Assembly (NCBI RefSeq): GCF_029945925.1
Contig: NZ_JAQSDN010000044.1
Coordinates: 1 to 64,000, forward strand
DNA: 64,000 nucleotides
Direction of reading: 5' to 3'
Source of the DNA: Polaromonas sp.
GTDB taxonomy: Bacteria; Pseudomonadota; Gammaproteobacteria; Burkholderiales; Burkholderiaceae_C
Under the pieces are notes generated by a model, which had not been told where the DNA came from, did not search any database, and saw only the letters and a program-made list of their open reading frames with translations. Position numbers and translations under genes: made by a program. Below are positions 17,341 through 27,071 of this stretch, piece by piece (position 1 is the first letter of the stretch; every line of letters starts with the position of its first letter).

Positions 17341-19173
17341 TCATGCGACCCCCACTCGGGTGGCAGCCTTGTTGGCATCGCGGCAGGACGGCCCGGCCTG
17401 CGTGGTCTGCAGCAAAAATTTCTGCATGTCCCAGGCCCCGGTCGGGCAGCGCTCGGCACACAGGCCGCAGTGCAGGCAGACATCCTCGTCCTTGACCATC
17501 ACGCGGCCAGTCTTGAGTTCGCCGGACACATAGAGGTCCTGCGCCAGGTTCAATGCCGGTGCCTTCAGCCGCGTGCGCAGGTCGGCCTCGTCGCCATTGG
17601 CGGTGAAGCTGATGCAGTCCATCGGGCAGATGTCGACACAGGCGTCGCATTCGATGCAGGCCGGCGCAGAGAAAACCGTCTGCACATCGCAGTTCAGGCA
17701 GCGCCCGGCTTCCTTGAAGGCCGTTGCGGCGTCGAAACCGAGTTCCACCTCGACACGTATGCTGGCCAGCGCAATTTCCGCCTTGGCCCAGGGCACCTTG
17801 AAACGGGCATCGTTGGAGGTGTCGTTGTCGTAACTCCACTCATGGATGCCCATCTTGGTGGACATCAAATTGGTCATCGGGTCGGGCCGGCGGCGGATGT
17901 CCTCGCCGTTCAGAAAGCGGTCGATCGACACCGCCGCCTCATGCCCGTGCGCCACCGCCGTGATGATGTTTTTCGGGCCAAAGGCCGAGTCGCCGCCGAA
18001 AAAAACATGGGGCACGGTGGACTGGAAGGTCTCCTTGCCCAGCACCGGCAGCCCCCACTTGTCGAAGGTGATGCCGCAGTCGCGCTCTATCCAGGGAAAG
18101 GCGTTTTCCTGGCCCACGGCAATCAGCACCGCGTCGCATTCGACCAGCACGTCCGGCGCGCCGGTCGGCACCAGGCTGCGCTTGCCGTTGCCGTCATACA
18201 CCGCCTGGACCACTTCAAAAGTCATGCCGGCGAGCTTGCCCTGTCGGTGTTCAAAAGACTTGGGCACGTGGAAGTTGATGATGGGAATGCCCTCGTGCTG
18301 GGCGTCTTCCTTCTCCCAGGGCGACGCCTTCATTTCGTCGAAGCCGCTGCGCACAATCACCTTCACGTCGGTGCCGCCCAGGCGCCTGGCCGAACGGCAG
18401 CAGTCCATGGCCGTGTTGCCGCCGCCCAGCACAATCACGCGTTGTCCAATCGTGGTGATGTGGCCGAAGGACACCGAGGCCAGCCAGTCGATGCCGATGT
18501 GGATGTTCTCCGTGATCTCGCTGCGGCCCGGCAGGTCCAGGTCTCGCCCGCGCGGCGCGCCGCAGCCGACGAACACCGCATCGTAGTCCTGCGCCAGCAA
18601 ATCTTTCATGGAGGTGATGCGCTGGCCGCTCTTGAAGTTCACGCCCAGGTCCAGGATGTAGCCGGTTTCCTCGTCGATCACCGACTCGGGCAGGCGAAAG
18701 CGCGGGATCTGGGTGCGGATGAATCCACCGGCCTTCGCTTCGCCGTCGAACACCGTGACCTCGTAACCGAGCGGCGCCAGGTCACGCGCCACCGTCAGCG
18801 AGGCCGGGCCGGCACCGATGCAGGCAATGCGCTTGCCGTTTTTGGGCGCGAGTGGGGGCATGCGCTGGCGGACATCGTTTTTCATGTCGGCGGCTACACG
18901 CTTGAGCCGGCAGATGGCCACCGGTTCCGGGTGTTCGCCATTGTTTTCCTCAACGCGGCCCCTGCGGCAGGCCGGCTCGCAGGGCCGGTCGCAGGTGCGG
19001 CCCAGAATGCCGGGAAACACATTGGACACCCAGTTGACCATGTAGGCGTCGGTGTAACGGCCCTGGCCGATCAGGCGTATGTACTCAGGAACGGGGGTGT
19101 GGGCGGGACAGGCCCATTGGCAATCGACGACCTTGTGGAAGTAGGACGGATGGGCTACGTTGGTTGGCTGCAA
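17341..19173 (-). CDS. korC: GltD-like NAD(P)H:ferredoxin oxidoreductase subunit (KorC-type)
   Basis: FAD- and Fe-S-containing protein of the glutamate-synthase small-subunit family. From the TTG start at 19173, with an AAGGAG site 8 bp upstream, it has 610 residues. Order: N-terminal cysteine domain (DCQWACP, RTCDRPCEPACRRG), FAD fold (CIGAGPASLTVARDL), NADP fold (VIVLGGGNTAMDCC), then a C-terminal ferredoxin domain with two motifs (CIECDACVDICPMDC, CLHCGLCAERCPTGA). It probably links the oxoacid oxidoreductase to NADP. The usual GPAGL in the FAD motif is GPASL here. First gene of the kor operon. Confidence 0.85.
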   Translation of the reverse strand: MQPTNVAHPSYFHKVVDCQWACPAHTPVPEYIRLIGQGRYTDAYMVNWVSNVFPGILGRTCDRPCEPACRRGRVEENNGEHPEPVAICRLKRVAADMKNDVRQRMPPLAPKNGKRIACIGAGPASLTVARDLAPLGYEVTVFDGEAKAGGFIRTQIPRFRLPESVIDEETGYILDLGVNFKSGQRITSMKDLLAQDYDAVFVGCGAPRGRDLDLPGRSEITENIHIGIDWLASVSFGHITTIGQRVIVLGGGNTAMDCCRSARRLGGTDVKVIVRSGFDEMKASPWEKEDAQHEGIPIINFHVPKSFEHRQGKLAGMTFEVVQAVYDGNGKRSLVPTGAPDVLVECDAVLIAVGQENAFPWIERDCGITFDKWGLPVLGKETFQSTVPHVFFGGDSAFGPKNIITAVAHGHEAAVSIDRFLNGEDIRRRPDPMTNLMSTKMGIHEWSYDNDTSNDARFKVPWAKAEIALASIRVEVELGFDAATAFKEAGRCLNCDVQTVFSAPACIECDACVDICPMDCISFTANGDEADLRTRLKAPALNLAQDLYVSGELKTGRVMVKDEDVCLHCGLCAERCPTGAWDMQKFLLQTTQAGPSCRDANKAATRVGVA

Positions 19174-19300
19174 AACGCTGTCTCCTTCGCCCCGCTGCAA
19201 CACCACCGGGTCAGGAGGCCGGACCAGTTTACGCCCGGCCCGGCTGACAGCGCTCTCGGGTGAATCCCTCAGTCCCTTCCTCAGTCCCGTTGTGGCGGCA

Positions 19301-20821
19301 TCAGCCCGCCACCAGGTTTTTGTAGACACCGCAGCCCACAAACACATCATCCACCTGTTGCACAAAAGACATCTTGGCCTGGACCTTGCCCGTGGTCGGG
19401 TTGGTGATGCCGTACTCCACCCAACCCGGCTCGTGGCTGGCCTGGTCGATGATGGACTGGAGCAATTGCCCGCCATCGATGCCGGGGATGTCCTGCACCC
19501 GTGTGCCAATCTTGGACGGGTTGCCGCCGAAGGCCAGGTAGGTGCCCTGGCTGTCGAGCGCAAAAACATACATGTCGCGGTCGTGAAACCCCCGGGCGGG
19601 CAGGGTCAGGTCGCGCAGGAAGGCGTCGCGCGAGGTGCGCTGGCGGTGCGCCACGGCACGCGCCACAAGCGCCACCGCTTCTTCGGCCGACCCCTGCTGC
19701 AGCTTGAAAGACGCCACCGACTGCACCAGCGTGCCGGCCCGCGCCTCCAGGTTGCCCGCCTGCGTAACCGCGCGTCCCACCATCCGGGCATTGCTCTGGG
19801 TGATTTCGTCGAGCTGGTGCACGGCCGAGGTGATTTCGGTCAGCCCGGTACTCTGCTCGGCACTGGAGGCCGATATCTGCGACATGTTAGCCGCGACATC
19901 CCGGATGCCCGAGACGATTTCGGTCATGTTCGCGCCTGCCGCCCGGATTTTTTCCGCACTGGCCGCCACCTGCCCCGAGGACACCCCGATCAGCTGGCGG
20001 ATTTCGCGGGCCGAATCGGCCGAACGCTGCGCCAGGGAACGTACTTCGCTGGCAACCACGGCAAACCCCCGGCCCGACTCCCCGGCGCGGGCTGCCTCCA
20101 CCGCCGCATTGAGCGCCAGGATGTTGGTCTGGAACGCCAGCCCGTCAATCACCCCCACGATGTCGCCCATGCGCTTGGCGCTGCCCTGCACAGCCTCCAC
20201 CGCCTCGATCGCCTGGGCCATGGTGGACGCGCCCTGGTCGGCCAGGTCCCGGACGCCGGCCGCCTGGCTGCTGGCCTGGCCGGCCGCCTGGGCATTGTTC
20301 TGTACGGTGGAAGACAGCTGGGCAACACTGGCAGCCGTCTGCTCCAGGCTGGCCGCCTGCTGCTCGGTACGGTCCGACAGCTCGCGGTTGCCGCCGGCCA
20401 GGCTCCGGCCCGAATAGGCCACAAAAGCGGCGTTACTGCGCACATTGGCCACCATGGCGGAAACCGTCGACCCGATGCTGGCCATGGCCCGGGCCAATTG
20501 GCCCAGTTCATCACGGCTGCGCGCCGTCAGCGCCACGCGCAAATCGCCCCGGACCACCTGGTCCATGGCCTGTACCACCTGCCCCAAGTCATCCACCAGG
20601 CTGCGGTAGAAGGCTGTCAGGGCATAGGCAGACAGCAGCAGGCAGGCACCGGCCAGCCAGGCCATCAGCGCTGCGCCGGCACCGCCGGGCCGGGCGATCA
20701 GGTACTGGCTCAGCACCGCAACCGGCAACGCCATCGATACGGCCGCCAGCAGCAGGCATTTGCCTGCAAGTCGCAGGCGCCGCATCAGCCACAGGCCGGG
20801 CCGCATGAAAACTCGCGTCAT
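19301..20821 (-). CDS. Methyl-accepting chemotaxis protein with C-terminal Cache-like domain
   Basis: Two close membrane segments (about residues 18-41 and 47-70) leave almost no periplasmic loop. A HAMP-like stretch and a full signalling domain follow, with the hairpin tip [25 protein letters not shown]. After the signalling domain come about 108 residues ([40 protein letters not shown]) with the look of a single-Cache sensor, which would be cytoplasmic. The start at 20821 (MTRVFMRPG) is preferred; 20836 is possible and would overlap the upstream small gene by eight bases. Confidence 0.9.
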   Translation of the reverse strand: MTRVFMRPGLWLMRRLRLAGKCLLLAAVSMALPVAVLSQYLIARPGGAGAALMAWLAGACLLLSAYALTAFYRSLVDDLGQVVQAMDQVVRGDLRVALTARSRDELGQLARAMASIGSTVSAMVANVRSNAAFVAYSGRSLAGGNRELSDRTEQQAASLEQTAASVAQLSSTVQNNAQAAGQASSQAAGVRDLADQGASTMAQAIEAVEAVQGSAKRMGDIVGVIDGLAFQTNILALNAAVEAARAGESGRGFAVVASEVRSLAQRSADSAREIRQLIGVSSGQVAASAEKIRAAGANMTEIVSGIRDVAANMSQISASSAEQSTGLTEITSAVHQLDEITQSNARMVGRAVTQAGNLEARAGTLVQSVASFKLQQGSAEEAVALVARAVAHRQRTSRDAFLRDLTLPARGFHDRDMYVFALDSQGTYLAFGGNPSKIGTRVQDIPGIDGGQLLQSIIDQASHEPGWVEYGITNPTTGKVQAKMSFVQQVDDVFVGCGVYKNLVAG

Positions 20822-20828
20822 GGGAATC

Positions 20829-21128
20829 TCAATCATTGAATGGCTGGACGCGCCCGGGCGGGCGGTTCTCGAAATCGCGAAACAGCGCCATGGCCATCGC
20901 GCGCAGCGTGTCGTCATTGGTGCAATGGGCGCAGGCCAGTTGCTGCAAGGCGTAACGGTGGTCGCAGCACATCATGGCGCTGCTGATCCATTCGCCATGG
21001 CTGGCCATGCGCAGGACAAATGCCCGCAACAGGTCGGGTGGTGCACTTCCGGGGCGGCAGCCTGATGCCGGCCAGAGGAAACCGGCCGCTGCCGCGGGCA
21101 GGCTGACGCTTAGATCCTTGAATTGCAT
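20829..21128 (-). CDS. Small protein of unknown function upstream of the chemoreceptor
   Basis: A 99-residue reading frame with a GGAG ribosome site 6-7 bp before ATG ([16 protein letters not shown]) and a stop that abuts or overlaps the chemoreceptor start. That close coupling argues it is real. It has five cysteines ([24 protein letters not shown]), including a CAHC pair that could bind metal or be redox active. No family is recognised. Confidence 0.6.
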   Translation of the reverse strand: MQFKDLSVSLPAAAAGFLWPASGCRPGSAPPDLLRAFVLRMASHGEWISSAMMCCDHRYALQQLACAHCTNDDTLRAMAMALFRDFENRPPGRVQPFND

Positions 21129-21295
21129 GGCAAGCTCCTGAGTGGACTTACCAGAGACTAAGGCAATGCCGGAAAAGCCAATCCCGAAAAAGAAGGCACA
21201 AGTGCGCTCATTTCAGGGCAGGCATTGGCCCCTCAGGGCCGCGCCCGCTGACCGGAAGCCTTGAGCGGCCTCCTATCGTCCCATCCGCCGGCAGC

Positions 21296-21775
21296 TCAGG
21301 ACGCCCCGGCAAGCCGGGCAAAGGCCTGAACCACCTCGGGCGGGGCCTGCACCATTTCAATCAGCACGCCTTCGCCGGAAATGGGGAATTCCTCATTGGC
21401 CTTGGGGTGCAAGAAGCAGATATCAAACCCGGCAGCGCCCCGGCGGATGCCGCCCGGCGCAAACCGCACGCCCTGTGCCGTGAGCCAGGCCACTGCCTTG
21501 GGCAGGTCGTCGATCCACAGGCCGACATGGTTCAAGGGCGTCGTGTGCACGGCCGGTTTTTTGTCCGGATCCAGCGGCTGCATCAGGTCCACCTCGACCT
21601 TGAACGGCCCGCTGCCGATGGCGCAGATGTCTTCATCGACGTTCTCGCGCTCACTGCGGAAGGTTCCGGTGACTTCCAGGCCCAGCATCTCGACCCAGAG
21701 TTTTTGCAGGCGCTGCTTGTCGGTGCCGCCAATCGCGATTTGCTGGATACCCAGCACCTTGAATGGGCGGGACAT
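21296..21775 (-). CDS. VOC-family protein, candidate methylmalonyl-CoA epimerase
   Basis: A 159-residue vicinal-oxygen-chelate protein with two beta-alpha-beta-beta-beta modules. Metal-ligand candidates are His in [14 protein letters not shown], a Gln/His near the N-terminus (GIQQIAIGG) and Glu in [10 protein letters not shown]. Its ATG overlaps the pccA stop (TGATG), and it sits with propionyl-CoA carboxylase, MeaB and the mutase. The inferred job is therefore racemising (S)- to (R)-methylmalonyl-CoA. The first His of classic epimerases is Gln here, so glyoxalase-like or other VOC activity stays possible. Confidence 0.72.
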   Translation of the reverse strand: MSRPFKVLGIQQIAIGGTDKQRLQKLWVEMLGLEVTGTFRSERENVDEDICAIGSGPFKVEVDLMQPLDPDKKPAVHTTPLNHVGLWIDDLPKAVAWLTAQGVRFAPGGIRRGAAGFDICFLHPKANEEFPISGEGVLIEMVQAPPEVVQAFARLAGAS

Positions 21776-23898
21776 CAGACAAACTCCACAATCGGCTGAT
21801 CCACGGACAAAGACTCGCCTTTGCCGGCCAGCACCTTGCCGACGACGCCGTCGGCGGTGGCAAACAGCACGTTTTCCATCTTCATGGCCTCGATCACCGC
21901 CACGCGTTCGCCGGCCTGCACCTTCTGGCCGGGCTGTACCGCCACCTCGACCAGCAGGCCGGGCATGGGCGAGAGCACAAAGCGGCTCATGTCCGGCGGC
22001 GCCTTGTAGGGCATCAGGGCGTGCAGCTGGGCGGCACGCGGCGACAGCACCAGCGTGTCCAGCCGGGTGCCGTTGTGCGCAATGCGAATGGCCAGCGGAT
22101 TGCGGCCGACACCGCGCTCGACCTGGGCGGCAAAGGGCTGGCCGTTGACGGTGCCGCGTATGCGCGCACCGCCCAAGTGCCAGCTGCTACATATTTCATA
22201 GCTGCCAGCGCCCGTCTCTATTCGGCTGGAGCCTGATTTGGCTTGGTAATCCCGCACCGTCACCGCTTCGTGGATGTTTTTTCCAGCCTCGCCCAGGCCA
22301 ATGACCACAAACTCTTCAGCCACCGTCACCCCGTGCCCCGGCAACTGGCCGCTGATGCCCGCGGCGCGGCCCAGCAGGCGGCGGTTCACGTAGGCAGCCA
22401 GCGCCACCAGAAAACCGGCGTCGTCATGCGGCACGTCTTCGGCGCGGAAACCCTGGGCGTAGTTTTCGGCGATGAAGCCGGTGTTGAAGTCGCCGGCGAC
22501 AAACTTCGGATGTGCCAGCAGCGCCGCCTGGAACGGGATGTTGCTGGACACGCCCCGAATCACAAAGCTGTTCAGGGCCTCGCGCATCTTGGCAATCGCG
22601 TCAAGGCGGTCGGTGCCGTGAACAATGAGCTTGGCAATCATCGAGTCGTAAAACATCGGGATCTCACCGCCGTCCTGCACGCCGGTGTCGACCCGCACGC
22701 CGTAGAAGCCACCCTCACCCCTGCCCTCTCCCAGAGGGTGAGGGGGCGATTCACTCCCTCTCCCCTTGGGAGAGGGCTGGGGTGAGGGCTCCCCCGCCGC
22801 AAACATGGTTTCCCTGGGCGGCTGGAAACGCACCAGCCGGCCGGTGGACGGCAGGAAATTGCGGAACGGGTCTTCGGCGTTGATGCGGCACTCGATGGCC
22901 CAGCCCTTGCGCTGAACATCCTTTTGCGCCAGCGGCAGCTTTTCGCCGGCCGCCACGCGAATCATCAGCTCGACCAGGTCCAGGCCGGTGATGCATTCGG
23001 TCACCGGGTGCTCGACCTGCAGGCGGGTGTTCATCTCGAGGAAGTAAAAACTCTGGTCCTTGCCGACCACAAACTCGACAGTGCCGGCCGACTCGTACCT
23101 GACGGCCTTGGCCAGCGCCACAGCCTGCTCACCCATGGCTTTTCGCGTCGCCTCGCTGATGAAGGGCGACGGCGCCTCCTCGATCACCTTCTGGTGACGG
23201 CGCTGGATCGAGCATTCGCGCTCGTTGAGGTAAATCACGTTGCCGTGGCTGTCGCCGATCAGCTGGATCTCGATGTGGCGCGGCTCCTCGACAAACTTCT
23301 CAATGAACACGCGGTCGTCGCCAAAGCTGTTGCGTGCTTCGTTGCGGCAGGAGGTAAAGCCTTCGAGCGCTTCCTTGTCGTTGAAGGCCACACGCAGGCC
23401 CTTGCCACCGCCGCCGGCACTGGCTTTGATCATCACCGGGTAACCAATGCCCTTGGCAATCTCGACCGCCTTCTCGGCGGTCTCAATCGCGTCATTGACG
23501 CCGGGAATGCAGTTGACCCCCGCCGCACCGGCCAGTTTTTTCGACTCGATCTTGTCGCCCATCGCGGCAATCGAATAATGTTTGGGGCCGATGAACACCA
23601 GACCCTCTTCTTCCACCCGCCTGGCGAAACCGGCGTTTTCGCTGAGGAAACCGTAGCCCGGGTGAATCGCCTGCGCGCCGGTCTGTTTGGCCGCCGCAAT
23701 GATCCTGTCGGCCTGCAGATAGCTGTCACGGCTGGGCGCCGGCCCGATGTTGACGGCCTCGTCGGCCAGCTCGACATGGCGGGCGTCCTTGTCGGCGTCG
23801 GAATACACCGCGACGGTCTGGATGCCCATCTTGCGGGCCGTGAGGATGACGCGGCAGGCGATTTCACCCCGGTTGGCGATCAGTATTTTGTCAAACAT
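21775..23898 (-). CDS. pccA: Propionyl/acetyl-CoA carboxylase, biotin-carboxylase plus biotin-carrier subunit
   Basis: The start at 23898 ([16 protein letters not shown]) gives 707 residues. The N-terminal biotin carboxylase has the ATP-grasp loop [12 protein letters not shown], and the C-terminal biotinyl domain has EAMKMENV. With PccB it makes methylmalonyl-CoA from propionyl-CoA. At residues about 370-396 a REP palindrome pair is translated in frame ([11 protein letters not shown], then [14 protein letters not shown]) in a loop of the carboxylase. A dispersed-repeat copy is translated nearer the C-terminus ([18 protein letters not shown]). Methylcrotonyl-CoA carboxylase is a weaker alternative. 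Confidence 0.92.
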   Translation of the reverse strand: MFDKILIANRGEIACRVILTARKMGIQTVAVYSDADKDARHVELADEAVNIGPAPSRDSYLQADRIIAAAKQTGAQAIHPGYGFLSENAGFARRVEEEGLVFIGPKHYSIAAMGDKIESKKLAGAAGVNCIPGVNDAIETAEKAVEIAKGIGYPVMIKASAGGGGKGLRVAFNDKEALEGFTSCRNEARNSFGDDRVFIEKFVEEPRHIEIQLIGDSHGNVIYLNERECSIQRRHQKVIEEAPSPFISEATRKAMGEQAVALAKAVRYESAGTVEFVVGKDQSFYFLEMNTRLQVEHPVTECITGLDLVELMIRVAAGEKLPLAQKDVQRKGWAIECRINAEDPFRNFLPSTGRLVRFQPPRETMFAAGEPSPQPSPKGRGSESPPHPLGEGRGEGGFYGVRVDTGVQDGGEIPMFYDSMIAKLIVHGTDRLDAIAKMREALNSFVIRGVSSNIPFQAALLAHPKFVAGDFNTGFIAENYAQGFRAEDVPHDDAGFLVALAAYVNRRLLGRAAGISGQLPGHGVTVAEEFVVIGLGEAGKNIHEAVTVRDYQAKSGSSRIETGAGSYEICSSWHLGGARIRGTVNGQPFAAQVERGVGRNPLAIRIAHNGTRLDTLVLSPRAAQLHALMPYKAPPDMSRFVLSPMPGLLVEVAVQPGQKVQAGERVAVIEAMKMENVLFATADGVVGKVLAGKGESLSVDQPIVEFV
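22181..22240 (+). repeat. Dispersed two-hairpin repeat, copy E (inside pccA)
   Basis: GCTACATATTTCATAGC, CTGCCAGCGCCC, then GTCTCTATTCGGCTGGAGCC: both stems and the linker are well kept. It is translated in the minus strand as part of the linker region of PccA, without interrupting the frame. Confidence 0.7.
22712..22789. repeat. REP-like palindrome pair inserted in frame within pccA
   Basis: CCCTCACCCCTGCCCTCTCCC with GAGGGTGAGGG, followed by CCCTCTCCCCTTGGGAGAGGG and GGGGTGAGGG. Same family as 17241-17325. The length keeps the pccA frame open and encodes a Pro/Gly/Ser-rich insert. Confidence 0.85.
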
Positions 23899-23923
23899 AA
23901 GCGTTGCTCCATGACTGGTTTTC

Positions 23924-24012
23924 AAGCGGGGGCCGCGGAACCGGCTTTGCCGGGCCGCAGGCGCCGCCCCGGAGGGGGGATCCGGCTACACGGAGTGAGC
24001 CGAGAAGGGGGG
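23924..24012 (-). repeat. GC-rich dispersed element, copy 1
   Basis: The pccA-pccB spacer (117 bp) is almost entirely this element: GGGGCCGCGGAACCGGC, TTTGCCGGGCCGCAGGCG, then a CCCCGGAGGGGGG end. The same blocks occur inverted twice at 38088-38270. It has internal palindromes and no coding potential. Confidence 0.7.
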
Positions 24013-24015
24013 AAC

Positions 24016-25548
24016 TCATAATGGAATATTGCCGTGCTTGCGCCACGGGTTCTCTATCTTCTTGTCCTTGAGCATCACCAGCGAACGGCAGATGCGCTTG
24101 CGGGTTTCGTGCGGCAGGATCACGTCGTCGATGAAGCCGCGTGCGCCGGCCACAAAGGGGTTGGCAAAACGCGCCTTGTACTCGGCTTCTTTCGCGGCCA
24201 ACTTGGCCGGGTCCTTGCGGTCTTCGCGGAAGATGATTTCCACCGCCCCCTTGGCGCCCATCACGGCGATCTCGGCATTCGGCCAGGCGAAGTTGACGTC
24301 GCCGCGCAGGTGTTTGGAGCTCATCACGTCGTAGGCACCGCCGTAGGCCTTGCGCGTGATCACGGTGATTTTCGGAACCGTGCATTCGGCGTAGGCGTAC
24401 AGCAGCTTGGCGCCGTGTTTGATGATGCCGCCGTATTCCTGGCTGGTGCCGGGCATGAAGCCGGGCACATCCACAAAGGTGATCACCGGTATGTTGAAGG
24501 CATCGCAAAAACGCACGAAGCGCGCCGCTTTGATCGAGCTCTTGATGTCCAGGCAACCGGCCAGCACCAGCGGCTGGTTCGCCACGATGCCGACGGACTG
24601 GCCTTCCATGCGGGCAAAACCGATGATGATGTTTTTCGCGTACTCGGGCTGGAGCTCGAAAAAGTCGCCGTCGTCCACTGTCTTGGTGATCAACTCCTTC
24701 ATGTCATAAGGCTTGTTCGGGTTCTCGGGCACCAGGGTGTCCAAGCTCAGGTCCATGCGGGCGGCCGGGTCGGCGCTGGGACGTATCGGCGCTTTTTCGC
24801 GGTTGTTCAGCGGCAGGTAGTTGTAGAGCCGGCGCAGCATCAGCAACGCTTCCACATCGTTTTCAAAGGCCAGGTCGGCGACGCCGCTGCGTGTGGTGTG
24901 GGTGGTGGCGCCGCCCAGTTCCTCGGCCGTCACTTCTTCGTGCGTCACGGTTTTCACGACCTCGGGGCCGGTGACAAACATGTAGCTCGAGTCCTTGACC
25001 ATGAAGATGAAGTCGGTCATGGCCGGCGAATACACCGCGCCGCCGGCGCAGGGGCCCATGACCATGCTGATCTGCGGTACCACGCCCGAGGCCATCACGT
25101 TGCGCTGGAACACGTCGGCATAACCGCCCAGCGAGGCCACACCTTCCTGGATACGCGCGCCGCCGGAATCGTTGAGGCCGATCACCGGCGCACCGACCTT
25201 CATGGCCTGGTCCATCACCTTGCAAATTTTCTCGGCATGCGCTTCGCTGAGCGCGCCGCCGAACACCGTGAAGTCCTGGCTGAAGACAAACACCAGGCGG
25301 CCGTTGATCATGCCGTAGCCGGTCACCACGCCATCGCCGGGGATCTTGTTGTCAGCCATTCCGAAGTCGGTGCAGCGGTGCTCGACAAACATGTCCCATT
25401 CTTCAAACGTGCCTTCGTCGAGCAGCAGCTCCAGCCGCTCGCGCGCCGTGAGCTTGCCCTTGCCGTGCTGGGCGTCTATGCGTTTCTGCCCACCGCCCAG
25501 GCGGGCGGCGGCGCGTTTTGTTTCGAGTTGTTCAAGAATGTCTTGCAT
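24016..25548 (-). CDS. pccB: Propionyl-CoA carboxylase, carboxyltransferase subunit
   Basis: Carboxyltransferase that moves CO2 from biotin on PccA to propionyl-CoA. It is 510 residues, full length, with both crotonase-like halves: the acyl-CoA site [19 protein letters not shown], and the biotin site [19 protein letters not shown] with the late [11 protein letters not shown] motif. The Asp at the position that separates propionyl- from acetyl-specific enzymes cannot be judged by eye, but the gene order with meaB and the mutase makes propionyl-CoA likely. Confidence 0.95.
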   Translation of the reverse strand: MQDILEQLETKRAAARLGGGQKRIDAQHGKGKLTARERLELLLDEGTFEEWDMFVEHRCTDFGMADNKIPGDGVVTGYGMINGRLVFVFSQDFTVFGGALSEAHAEKICKVMDQAMKVGAPVIGLNDSGGARIQEGVASLGGYADVFQRNVMASGVVPQISMVMGPCAGGAVYSPAMTDFIFMVKDSSYMFVTGPEVVKTVTHEEVTAEELGGATTHTTRSGVADLAFENDVEALLMLRRLYNYLPLNNREKAPIRPSADPAARMDLSLDTLVPENPNKPYDMKELITKTVDDGDFFELQPEYAKNIIIGFARMEGQSVGIVANQPLVLAGCLDIKSSIKAARFVRFCDAFNIPVITFVDVPGFMPGTSQEYGGIIKHGAKLLYAYAECTVPKITVITRKAYGGAYDVMSSKHLRGDVNFAWPNAEIAVMGAKGAVEIIFREDRKDPAKLAAKEAEYKARFANPFVAGARGFIDDVILPHETRKRICRSLVMLKDKKIENPWRKHGNIPL

Positions 25549-25566
25549 GGTTTGCTTTCTATGCCC

Positions 25567-25602
25567 TTTGAATCAATGTTTGAATCACTGTCTGAATGCT
25601 AT
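25567..25602. repeat. Three imperfect 12-bp tandem repeats
   Basis: TTTGAATCAATG, TTTGAATCACTG and TCTGAATGCTAT lie head to tail in the short meaB-pccB spacer and run into the dispersed-repeat copy F. They may be a replication-slippage product or a protein-binding array. Confidence 0.5.
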
Positions 25603-25652
25603 TTATTTGGTAGCTGCTCGCGCCCGCCCTGATTGGGCTGAAAGCAGATTTC
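25594..25652 (+). repeat. Dispersed two-hairpin repeat, copy F (spans the meaB stop)
   Basis: AATGCTATTTATTTGGTAGC, TGCTCGCGCCC, then GCCCTGATTGGGCTG: both hairpins are intact. The minus-strand reading supplies the last ~15 codons and the TAA stop of meaB. Confidence 0.75.
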
Positions 25653-26643
25653 GTGCTGCGGTGGAGGCCGGGATGCGGCCGCTTTCGACATCGGCCACCA
25701 GGGTAGGCAGCAAGGCGCTGACCGCCGGGTCCTGCCGGAAGGCCTGCTTGAGCCCGGCGTCGATACGCTCCCACATCCACGCCAGGGACTGGTGCCGGCG
25801 GCGCTCGGCCAGCCGGCCGTTGGCGGTCTGTATGTTCCTGAACTGCGTCACCGCTGCCCAGAAAATATCAACACCCTTGTTGTGCAGCGCGCTGAGCTGG
25901 ATCACCTGCGGGTGCCAGTAGGTGTCGTAGGCCGCGGCCTGCGCGTGGCCCATCGCGTTGTTGACCAGCCCGAACAGGCGCATGGCCGAAGCGATCTGCG
26001 CCTGCGCGCGCATCGCGGCATCGGCGTCGATGTCGGCCTTGTTGATGACAACCAGGTCAGCCAGCTCCATCACTCCCTTCTTGATCGCCTGCAGGTCGTC
26101 GCCGGCATTGGGCAGCTGCATCAGCACAAACATGTCGGTCATGTTGGCCACCGCGGTTTCGCTCTGGCCCACACCCACGGTTTCGACAATCACGATGTCA
26201 TAACCGGCCGCTTCGCAGACCAGCATGGCTTCGCGGGTTTTTTCAGCGACACCGCCCAGGGTGCCGCTGGAGGGACTGGGCCGGATGTAGGCGCGTTCGT
26301 GCACCGAGAGCTGCTCCATGCGCGTCTTGTCGCCAAGGATGGAGCCACCCGAGACGCTCGACGAGGGGTCGATGGTGAGCACCGCCACGCGGTGACCCTG
26401 CGCAATCAGGTACAGGCCCAGCACTTCGATAAAAGTCGATTTGCCGACGCCGGGAACACCCGAAATGCCGAGCCGGAAGGCCTTGCCGGTGTGCGGCAGC
26501 AGGGCGGTCAGCAACTCGTCGCCCTGGGCACGGTGGTCGGCGCGGGTGGACTCCAGCAGGGTGATGGCTTTGGCGATGGCGCGGCGCTGCGGCAACGCCT
26601 GGGCGCCAACGACGGATTCAACCATGGCAGCGGTGTTTTGCAT
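25603..26643 (-). CDS. meaB: Methylmalonyl-CoA mutase-associated GTPase MeaB
   Basis: G3E-family GTPase (ArgK/MeaB) that loads and protects the cobalamin cofactor of methylmalonyl-CoA mutase. It has 346 residues, with a P-loop in GISGVPGVGKST near residue 60, the DPSSSVSGGSILGDKTRM switch, ETVGVGQSE and the NKAD base-recognition motif. It lies between the mutase and pccB with an inserted toxin-antitoxin pair. Its last residues (SAQSGRARAATK) are encoded by the dispersed repeat, so the native C-terminus has probably been replaced. Confidence 0.96.
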   Translation of the reverse strand: MQNTAAMVESVVGAQALPQRRAIAKAITLLESTRADHRAQGDELLTALLPHTGKAFRLGISGVPGVGKSTFIEVLGLYLIAQGHRVAVLTIDPSSSVSGGSILGDKTRMEQLSVHERAYIRPSPSSGTLGGVAEKTREAMLVCEAAGYDIVIVETVGVGQSETAVANMTDMFVLMQLPNAGDDLQAIKKGVMELADLVVINKADIDADAAMRAQAQIASAMRLFGLVNNAMGHAQAAAYDTYWHPQVIQLSALHNKGVDIFWAAVTQFRNIQTANGRLAERRRHQSLAWMWERIDAGLKQAFRQDPAVSALLPTLVADVESGRIPASTAARNLLSAQSGRARAATK

Positions 26644-26648
26644 CAGGC

Positions 26649-27071
26649 TCAGAGAATCTCGAATCCGCGCCCATCAGGCAGCCGGTAACGGGAAAAGTCG
26701 CGTACGTCCAGCGTCATGATGCGGGTCACGTCAGTGTCCGTGGCGAGCCAGACCAGCGAAGCATCGGCCAGATCCATTTCCGTGCGCGGGGTTTCTGTGT
26801 ATTTGCGCATCAGGTCCACCATGGGCTCCAGGGACTCCTGTGCAAATGGAAAGACCCGTATACCCATCGCCGCCACCCAGCGCAGCAAGGTGTAGCGCTG
26901 GGGCACGTCCAGCAGATAACTGGCTTCGACCACACAAGGCCAGGTGGTTGCAAGGGACCACTGCTCGTCCGCGGCCTGTTTGAAAACCGTTCGGTAATGC
27001 GCGCCCTGTGGCTGGCTCGCGCCAAACACGGCCACCAGCGGCCCGGCATCAACCAGTGCTGCCAGGGCCAT
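26649..27071 (-). CDS. PIN-domain protein, probable VapC-type toxin
   Basis: A 140-residue PIN-domain protein. Acidic residues expected in the nuclease site are visible: Asp in ALVDAGPLVAVF (residue 8), Glu in VVEASYLL, Asp in DLADASLVWLA and Asp in IMTLDVRDF. VapC toxins cut tRNA or rRNA. It overlaps the upstream small ribbon-helix-helix gene by 23 bp, as toxin-antitoxin partners do, and ends 5 bp before the meaB start. It has the same orientation as the host operon. Confidence 0.85.
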   Translation of the reverse strand: MALAALVDAGPLVAVFGASQPQGAHYRTVFKQAADEQWSLATTWPCVVEASYLLDVPQRYTLLRWVAAMGIRVFPFAQESLEPMVDLMRKYTETPRTEMDLADASLVWLATDTDVTRIMTLDVRDFSRYRLPDGRGFEIL

